Origin: CAIWXH01 sp964555675 | GTDB taxonomy: Bacteria > Chloroflexota > Chloroflexia > Chloroflexales > Chloroflexaceae | Length of the DNA stretch: 11,119 bases | NCBI GenBank assembly: GCA_964555675.1 | Contig: CAZKTU010000220.1 | Location: 1-11,119, forward strand | Direction of reading: 5' to 3' | Program-made: the position numbers and the translations under genes | Notes under the pieces: generated by a model | Seen by the model: only the letters and a program-made list of their open reading frames with translations | Told to the model about the DNA's origin: nothing | Databases searched by the model: none | Shown here: piece by piece, positions 7,280 to 11,119 of the stretch | How the letters are laid out: every line of letters starts with the position of its first letter | Position numbering within the stretch: the stretch's first letter is position 1

Positions 7280-7930
7280 ATGAAACATACACTCGCCTTC
7301 CTCGCCGCCGGTGTTGCCGGCGCTCTGATCGCCCTTCTCGCCCTGAGTTTCGCCAGTGGCGCCTTTGCCCAGGGGCCCGGCGGCCAGCCGGCCCAGCCCA
7401 CCTCGGGAACCATGCCCTACGGTCGTGGCCAGATGGGCGGGCAGGGCCAGATGATGGGTCGGGGCCAAATGGGCGGCCGCGGCCAGATGGGTGGCCAGGG
7501 CCAGATGGGCGGCCAGGGCCAGATGGGCGGCAGCGAGCAGTCTCTGGTCGCGATGGCCGCCGCTGAACTTGGCCTCACCCAGGCCCAGCTGGTCGCCCAG
7601 CTCGGTACGGAAGGGACCATTGCCGACGCCCTTACCGCTAGCAAAGTTGATCCGGCCACCTTTATCGACACCTTTGTCGCCTCGCGCGCCGTGCGCCTCG
7701 ACACCGCTGTGGCCGCAGGGACCCTCACCCGCGAGGACGCCGACGCCCGCCTCGCCACCGCGCGCTCGATGTCCACTGCGCGTATCTACCAGGCCTTCAC
7801 CGCCCTCGGCCCCGGCGGGATGAGCGGCCAGGCCGCCATGGGCGGTCGCCAGGGCCAGGGTCAGGGCTTCGTCGATGCGAATGGCGACGGCGTCTGCGAC
7901 CAGATGCAGGCCACCACTCAGACCGAGTAG
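7280..7930 (+). CDS. Secreted Met/Gln/Gly-repeat protein
   Basis: A 216-residue exported protein. Residues 1-30 form a signal peptide with likely cleavage after AFA30. Residues 48-83 are six hexapeptides of the form G(R/Q)GQMG (one reads GQGQMM), placing seven methionines in 36 residues. A helical domain follows (about 87-175; LGLTQAQLVAQLGTEGTIAD, then LDTAVAAGTLTREDADARLA), a pattern I know from DUF2680-like secreted proteins. The C-terminus has DANGDGVCD (199-207), like an EF-hand-type calcium loop, with the only Cys206. GGAG (7269-7272) supports the start. Met-rich repeats in exported proteins can bind Cu(I) or Ag(I), so metal binding is a reasonable guess, but the repeat could equally be a flexible spacer. 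A strong terminator follows, so it is probably monocistronic. Confidence 0.85.
   Translation: MKHTLAFLAAGVAGALIALLALSFASGAFAQGPGGQPAQPTSGTMPYGRGQMGGQGQMMGRGQMGGRGQMGGQGQMGGQGQMGGSEQSLVAMAAAELGLTQAQLVAQLGTEGTIADALTASKVDPATFIDTFVASRAVRLDTAVAAGTLTREDADARLATARSMSTARIYQAFTALGPGGMSGQAAMGGRQGQGQGFVDANGDGVCDQMQATTQTE
7421..7528 (+). repeat. 18-bp tandem repeats coding G(R/Q)GQMG
   Basis: Six in-frame 18-base units, each close to GGCCAGGGCCAGATGGGC, lie inside the secreted protein gene. The last units are nearly identical in sequence, which suggests recent expansion or slippage; copy number may differ among strains. Confidence 0.85.
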
Positions 7931-7942
7931 CACGATGTTCAC

Positions 7943-7977
7943 GGCGGCGGGTGGGGTGTTTACCCCCGCCCGCCGCC
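7943..7977 (+). terminator. Terminator of the Met/Gln/Gly-repeat gene
   Basis: GGCGGCGGGTGGGG (7943-7956) pairs with CCCCGCCCGCCGCC (7964-7977) over 14 bp with one G-T wobble and a seven-base loop. It begins 12 bases after the stop codon. Only two T residues follow, so release may need the stem strength or a factor. Confidence 0.7.
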
Positions 7978-7984
7978 TTCGCAT

Positions 7985-8001
7985 ATACCATGTGGGGGTA
8001 T
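7985..8001. promoter_or_regulatory. CsoR/CstR-like dyad before the regulator remnant
   Basis: ATACC (7985-7989) and GGTAT (7997-8001) are inverted repeats around a G-rich centre, reading ATACCATGTGGGGGTAT. From memory this resembles operators of the CsoR/CstR/RcnR family (TACCC-type half, G-tract, GTA). A weak promoter, TTTACC (7959-7964) with a 17-base spacer to CATATA (7982-7987), would place the dyad over the -10 box. No CsoR-family gene is in the window, so the assignment is tentative. Confidence 0.3.
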
Positions 8002-8027
8002 CTAGGCAGTCCTTGAGGAGCACGGCG

Positions 8028-8336
8028 ATGGCACAGACGGTACTGGTGGTGGACGACGACCGCGAGATCGCACGGCTGGTGCGGGCCTACCTCGAGCAGG
8101 CGGGCTTCCGCGCTCTCTGCGCCCACAATGGGGCGACGGCCCTGCGCACCATCCGCACCGAGCTGATCGAGCAGGGCCTTGGCTACGCCTACGCTGGCCT
8201 CGAGCGCACCGTCGATATCCCCTATCGCACGGCCCGATCTTTATTCCGACCAGCAGCCAACTCCGATCCTCACCCCCGCCGACCGCGGCGATCACCCAGG
8301 CGATCACAGCCGGTAGGAAGCGCCCCGGCGACCTGA
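8028..8336 (+). pseudogene. Truncated response regulator (receiver N-terminus only)
   Basis: The first 43 or so residues are a clear receiver-domain start: MAQTVLVVDDDREIARLVRA with the acidic pocket, then YLEQAGFRALCAHNGATALR. It closely resembles the regulator at 4435 (YLEQAGFR is shared, with nearly the same bases). After TIR the receiver pattern stops: there is no phospho-acceptor Asp strand, no Thr/Lys positions and no DNA-binding domain. The frame runs on as unrelated, Arg/Pro-rich sequence to a stop at 8334-8336. The ribosome site GAGGAG (8015-8020) is intact. A deletion or recombination near 8150-8160 best explains this. A functional 102-residue micro-protein is possible but less likely. 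Confidence 0.75.
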
Positions 8337-8452
8337 TCGAGCTGGAGGGCTTCCAGGGCGAGGGCCACATGGAGCTCAACTGGCTGCAGAACCTCACCAC
8401 CGGCGTGCGGATCACGCTACGCACGGCCGAGAGGTCCCCGGTGTGGCAGTAG
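8160..8452 (+). pseudogene. Decayed coding sequence spread over three frames
   Basis: Protein-like segments appear in turn in different frames: ELIEQGLGYAYAGLERTVDI (about 8160-8219, frame of the regulator remnant), PDLYSDQQPTPILTPA (about 8233-8280, shifted by one) and AITQAITAGRKRPGDLIELE continuing to LNWLQNLTTGVRITLRTAE and a stop at 8450-8452 (shifted by two). This suggests one gene joined to the regulator remnant by deletion and then broken by frameshifts. I do not recognise the parent family. The first segment vaguely recalls staphylococcal-nuclease-like proteins, too weak to name. Confidence 0.45.
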
Positions 8453-8481
8453 TAGGGCGCGGCCCAAACCAGCTCACGGCG

Positions 8482-8515
8482 ACCGACGACCGAGGGAACA
8501 TCCTCGGTCGTCGGT
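8482..8515. terminator. Perfect 14-bp hairpin after the pseudogene
   Basis: ACCGACGACCGAGG (8482-8495) and CCTCGGTCGTCGGT (8502-8515) are perfectly complementary with a six-base loop GAACAT. TCGCG follows, with no T-run. Its place 30 bases after the last stop of the decayed gene fits a surviving terminator. The remaining bases up to 8690 hold no gene that I can support and should contain the promoter of the lipoprotein gene. Confidence 0.6.
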
Positions 8516-8690
8516 TCGCGTCTGGATACGTCGTCCGGCACACTCCTCAGGCTTCCACAGAGCTTCCCGCCGGCCTGCGCGACTTCTCCATAATCGGCTG
8601 CTACGCTGAGATTACGCCAGATGGCGCCTACAACCGCCTACCAGCCACCGGCATCTGGGCGGCTCACATCCTACGGAGAGAGATACCTCA

Positions 8691-9401
8691 ATGCGTACCA
8701 TCATTACCGCCTCCCTTGCGCTGCTGCTCGGCGGCTGCGCCGTTGCCCCGACAGCTCAGGCCGTCGTCTCGCCCGCCGCGACCGCCGCGGCCCCAGCCGC
8801 CCAGGTCAGCATCTCGCCTGCCGCGACCACCGCGGCCATCACAGCCCTCGCGTCGAGTGAGGCGGCGGCCCTCACCTTCATGCGTGAGGAGGAGAAGCTG
8901 GCCCGCGATGTCTACCTGACCCTTGCCGAGACCTGGTCGCTCCCCGTCTTCACGAACATCGCCGCCAGCGAGCAGAGCCATATGGACGCGCTCAAGACCC
9001 TGCTCGACCGCTACGGCCTCGCCGACCCGGCCGCCGGCAAGGCCCAGGGCGAATTCACCAACCCCGACCTCCAGGCCCTCTACACGCAGCTGGTGGCGCG
9101 CGGTGAGACCTCGCTCCCCGAGGCGCTGGCGGTGGGCGCGGCGATCGAGGAGATCGACATCCTCGACCTGCAGAAGCGCGCGACGGCGAGCACGCCGGCC
9201 GACATCGCGCGGGTCTACCAGCAGCTGCTCCAGGGCTCGTACAACCACCTGCGCTCCTTCGTCAGCCAGTGGGAGGCCCAGGCCAGCGCAACCTACACGC
9301 CCCAGTATCTCGACACCGCAAGCTACCAAGCGATTATGGCCGGCGCCCGCTCGAATGGCAACGGCGGCGGCGGCAACGGCGGCGGCGGCAATCGCCCATA
9401 G
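8691..9401 (+). CDS. DUF2202 ferritin-like lipoprotein
   Basis: A 236-residue protein. A lipoprotein signal peptide ends in the lipobox LLGGC with Cys16, so it should be anchored to the outer face of the membrane. An Ala/Pro-rich linker (17-55) contains an internal duplication. The DUF2202 domain (about 56-200) shows LTFMREEEKLARDVYLTLAE (61-80), FTNIAASEQSHMDALKTLLDRYGL with an ExxH pair (Glu94, His97), AIEEIDILDLQ (151-161) and SYNHLRSFV (183-191). This four-helix pattern with Glu and His pairs is ferritin-like and may hold a di-metal centre. The C-terminal tail is Gly/Asn-rich. GGAGAG (8675-8680) is the ribosome site. The family has no firmly known function; iron binding or redox defence is inference. 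Confidence 0.9.
   Translation: MRTIITASLALLLGGCAVAPTAQAVVSPAATAAAPAAQVSISPAATTAAITALASSEAAALTFMREEEKLARDVYLTLAETWSLPVFTNIAASEQSHMDALKTLLDRYGLADPAAGKAQGEFTNPDLQALYTQLVARGETSLPEALAVGAAIEEIDILDLQKRATASTPADIARVYQQLLQGSYNHLRSFVSQWEAQASATYTPQYLDTASYQAIMAGARSNGNGGGGNGGGGNRP
8768..8837 (+). repeat. Imperfect 25-base duplication in lipoprotein linker
   Basis: Bases 8768-8792 recur at 8813-8837 with two mismatches. They encode the SPAAT-type repeats of the Ala/Pro linker after the lipobox, which probably acts as a spacer from the membrane. Confidence 0.7.
9357..9391 (+). repeat. 15-bp repeat coding the GNGGG tail
   Basis: GGCAACGGCGGCGGC occurs twice in tandem (9357-9371, 9372-9386), followed by a partial third unit. 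It encodes the glycine/asparagine-rich C-terminus of the DUF2202 lipoprotein. Confidence 0.85.
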
Positions 9402-9426
9402 CCCCGCTAGCCATCTATCTCCCCTC

Positions 9427-9460
9427 GACCCCCATCGGCGTGCCTACGCCAGTGGGGGTC
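9427..9460 (+). terminator. Intrinsic terminator after DUF2202 gene
   Basis: GACCCCCA (9427-9434) pairs with TGGGGGTC (9453-9460), and inside it GGCGT (9437-9441) pairs with ACGCC (9446-9450) around a GCCT loop. ATTTGTT follows directly, the best T-rich tail in the window. It separates the lipoprotein gene from the ferredoxin operon. Confidence 0.85.
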
Positions 9461-9564
9461 ATTTGTTCCCCAGGATCGCCCGCACTCCTCCACGTCATCT
9501 CCACCGGATGTCCATCTTTGGGCGGTAGGCTGATGGCAGAGGTCACACTCAGGAGGAGAGAGCG

Positions 9565-10512
9565 ATGCAATCCACGAGCATCCCGCTTACACCACGCGCG
9601 AAGACCCACCGCCGCGACTACACCCAGATCATCCGCCGGCTCGTCCAGCTCGCTGTCGTCGGCTTCATCGGCATTGTCGCCTGGCGCCACGTCGTCTATG
9701 GCGACACCACCGCCTCGCCCGAGGCTTTCTGCCCCTTCGGCGGCCTCGAGACGCTCTACACCTACTTCAGCAGCGGTGGGCGGACGATTAGCCACACCCA
9801 TCTCTCGAATCTAGCCCTGCTCCTGGCCGTCGCCGTCACCAGCGTGGTGGCGCGGGGCGCCTTCTGTGGCTGGCTCTGCCCCTTCGGCACCATCCAGGAG
9901 TGGGTCCACAGCCTCAGCCGCTGGCTCCAGCGCCGTATCCCACCCTTTGGCGGGGCGATGAAAGCGCTCACGAATTGGCTCAACCCGCGCGCGAAGCGCG
10001 ACGCGTACGCCGGCCCAACCCTGGGGCAGCGCATCGACAAGGCCCTGAGCTACGGGCGCTACGTGGTGCTGGCCTGGATCATCGGCGCCACGATCGCCTA
10101 TGGCTCGATGGTCTTCCGCGACTACGACCCCTGGTCGGCCCTCCTCAGCCTCGCCGAACTCCAGGTTACCGTCGGGACGTACATCCTGGTCGCCTCACTG
10201 CTTGCCTCGCTGTTTGTGGAGCGGGCCTGGTGCCGCTACGCCTGTCCGCTGGGCGCGACGGTCAGCCTGCTCGGGTGGTTTAGCCCGCTGCGCATCGAGG
10301 TAGCGGAGAGCGCGTGCAACACCTGCGGCCTCTGTACGAAGCGCTGCCCTGTGGGCATCGATGTAGCCCACGCCGGGGTGGTGACCGACCCCCGCTGCAT
10401 CGGCTGTATGACCTGCGTGAGCGAGTGCCAGCGGCCGGGGGCGATTGACCTGCGCCTGAACGTGCCTTTCAGCGCGACCACGCCCGCCTCGACGCCCACC
10501 AGCGGCGATTAG
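9565..10512 (+). CDS. NapH-type membrane polyferredoxin (4Fe-4S)
   Basis: A 315-residue membrane iron-sulfur protein of the NapH/YccM/CcoG-like group. It has about four to five hydrophobic segments (near 27-45, 82-98, 165-182, 202-218). Two CX3CP motifs follow membrane segments: CGWLCPFG (Cys101, Cys105) and CRYACPLG (Cys223, Cys227). An additional FCPFGG (Cys56) lies near the first segment. Two cytoplasmic 4Fe-4S clusters follow: CNTCGLCTKRCP (251-262) and CIGCMTCVSECQRP (278-291). Such proteins pass electrons between quinones or soluble donors and periplasmic or membrane partners. AGGAGG (9551-9556) is a near-ideal ribosome site. The two genes after it look co-transcribed. The electron partner is not identifiable here. 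Confidence 0.93.
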   Translation: MQSTSIPLTPRAKTHRRDYTQIIRRLVQLAVVGFIGIVAWRHVVYGDTTASPEAFCPFGGLETLYTYFSSGGRTISHTHLSNLALLLAVAVTSVVARGAFCGWLCPFGTIQEWVHSLSRWLQRRIPPFGGAMKALTNWLNPRAKRDAYAGPTLGQRIDKALSYGRYVVLAWIIGATIAYGSMVFRDYDPWSALLSLAELQVTVGTYILVASLLASLFVERAWCRYACPLGATVSLLGWFSPLRIEVAESACNTCGLCTKRCPVGIDVAHAGVVTDPRCIGCMTCVSECQRPGAIDLRLNVPFSATTPASTPTSGD

Positions 10513-10528
10513 CTCCCAGGAGAAGATA

Positions 10529-10909
10529 ATGACGACCCAGACGACCACCGTTCGCGCCCGGCGCAGCCTCCCGGTAAGTGGGCTGGCCTATGTCGCCCTG
10601 ACGCTCGTCCTCTTCTTTGGCACCATCCAAATCGCCCAGTACGTCGGCCTCTGGTCGGTGTCGGGTAAGCTGACCGCCCAAGGCGCGCCCGTAGCGCTGA
10701 CGGGCGCAGATCCCGCCGAGATCAAGGGCTGGATGAGCATTCAGCAGGTGCTCGATGCCTATCCCGTCGACCAGGCCGCCCTCTACGAGCGCTTCGGCAT
10801 CCCGGCCAATACGCCGCCCAGCACGCCCCTGAAGGAGCTCGAGGACTTGGCTCCCGACTTCTCGGTCACCGACCTGCGCGTCTGGGTTGCCGAGCAGCCG
10901 ACGCCATAG
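10529..10909 (+). CDS. Small membrane-anchored protein next to polyferredoxin
   Basis: A 126-residue protein with one membrane segment (about 18-43, LAYVALTLVLFFGTIQIAQY) and a soluble C-terminal domain. The domain reads IKGWMSIQQVLDAYPVDQAALYERFGIPANTPPSTPLKELEDLA and continues to the end; this is a helical pattern found in proteins linked to 4Fe-4S membrane proteins and DUF4405-type neighbours, as I recall. No cysteine, haem motif or catalytic motif is visible. AGGAGA (10518-10523) precedes the start, 16 bases after the polyferredoxin stop, so the two are probably one operon. It may serve as an assembly or docking subunit of the electron-transfer complex; this is inference. Confidence 0.8.
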   Translation: MTTQTTTVRARRSLPVSGLAYVALTLVLFFGTIQIAQYVGLWSVSGKLTAQGAPVALTGADPAEIKGWMSIQQVLDAYPVDQAALYERFGIPANTPPSTPLKELEDLAPDFSVTDLRVWVAEQPTP

Positions 10910-10997
10910 CACCGTGTAACGTCGCGCCCTCGGCCCGCATCAAAACCCGTAGACCCACGCTGGCGAAGGGCCAGGCGGCATAGCCAGGAGCGAGCAG

Positions 10998-11119
10998 ATG
11001 TCGCGCACGATTATGGTGATTGGGGGCGGGCCGGCGGGCATCGAAGCAGCGGTCGCCGCCGCTCGTGCCGGCGCCCACGTAACTCTGGTGAGCGAAGGGC
11101 CTCTCGGTGGGCGGGCCGG
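10998..11119 (+). CDS. FAD/NAD(P)-binding oxidoreductase, N-terminal start (3' truncated)
   Basis: The window ends 40 codons into this gene. The visible part is a Rossmann dinucleotide-binding unit: TIMVIGGGPAGIEAAVAAAR, then AGAHVTLVSEGPLGGRA. GGGPAG is the FAD-binding glycine motif and Glu33 is placed to bind the ribose. The LGGRA segment follows where disulfide reductases carry GG and their CxxxxC motif, so a pyridine-nucleotide-disulfide-reductase-like enzyme is plausible, but the redox cysteines are not in view. AGGAG (10986-10990) supports the ATG. It lies 88 bases after the small membrane protein without a clear terminator, so it may supply or accept electrons for the polyferredoxin. 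Confidence 0.88.
   Translation, partial: MSRTIMVIGGGPAGIEAAVAAARAGAHVTLVSEGPLGGRA

Noticed and set aside
7421..7528. Repeat array considered as a CRISPR
   Set aside because: Units are 18 bases, contiguous and in frame without spacers, so this is a coding tandem repeat.
7217..8023. 268-codon minus-strand open frame over the Met-rich secreted protein
   Set aside because: Its repeats (HLALAAH-type) are only the complement of the GQMG repeat; the plus frame has a signal peptide, ribosome site and terminator.
8443..8919. Plus-strand open frame running into the lipoprotein gene
   Set aside because: It crosses the 14-bp hairpin and then becomes a shifted frame of the DUF2202 gene; no ribosome site or recognisable domain.
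10960..10974. CTGGC-GAAGG-GCCAG stem before the oxidoreductase gene as a terminator
   Set aside because: Only five base pairs and no T-run; too weak to separate transcription units.

Overview
The window is GC-rich throughout (roughly two thirds G+C by eye), with dense, mostly plus-strand genes, strong Shine-Dalgarno sites and short gaps. Gene content and protein style (GGQ/GQM-rich secreted proteins, a DUF2202 lipoprotein, a stand-alone DsrE2-type sulfur carrier, BaeS-like kinases) suggest a bacterium of the Chloroflexota, possibly a filamentous phototroph relative. That placement is inference; no marker gene is present.

Region 1 (1-4040) is a sulfur-handling operon: the C-terminal part of a metallo-beta-lactamase-fold hydrolase, TusA, a DsrE2-like protein, a single-domain rhodanese, a DUF442 (TIGR01244-type) phosphatase-like/sulfurtransferase-like protein, and a SulP-family anion transporter with a STAS domain. 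All read the same way with gaps of 11-69 bases. Together they look like a relay that moves sulfane sulfur between cysteine carriers, with a membrane step for an anion such as sulfate. Region 2 (4068-6254) continues on the same strand with an unrecognised 124-residue protein whose end overlaps an OmpR-type response regulator, which in turn overlaps (ATGA) a sensor histidine kinase. These may belong to the same transcript.

Region 3 (6255-7279) holds a convergent gap with a hairpin, a minus-strand Nudix-fold protein with a damaged catalytic box, and a 343-base non-coding stretch with two matching short palindromes just before the next gene.

Region 4 (7280-9401) encodes a secreted Met/Gln/Gly-repeat protein ending in a strong terminator, then the remnant of a second response regulator running into decayed coding sequence, and a DUF2202 ferritin-like lipoprotein followed by a clear terminator. 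A CsoR/CstR-like dyad lies before the regulator remnant.

Region 5 (9565-11119) encodes a NapH-type membrane polyferredoxin, a small membrane-anchored protein, and the start of an FAD/NAD-binding oxidoreductase, probably an electron-transfer operon that runs out of the window. No tRNA, rRNA, CRISPR array, transposase or integrase was found.
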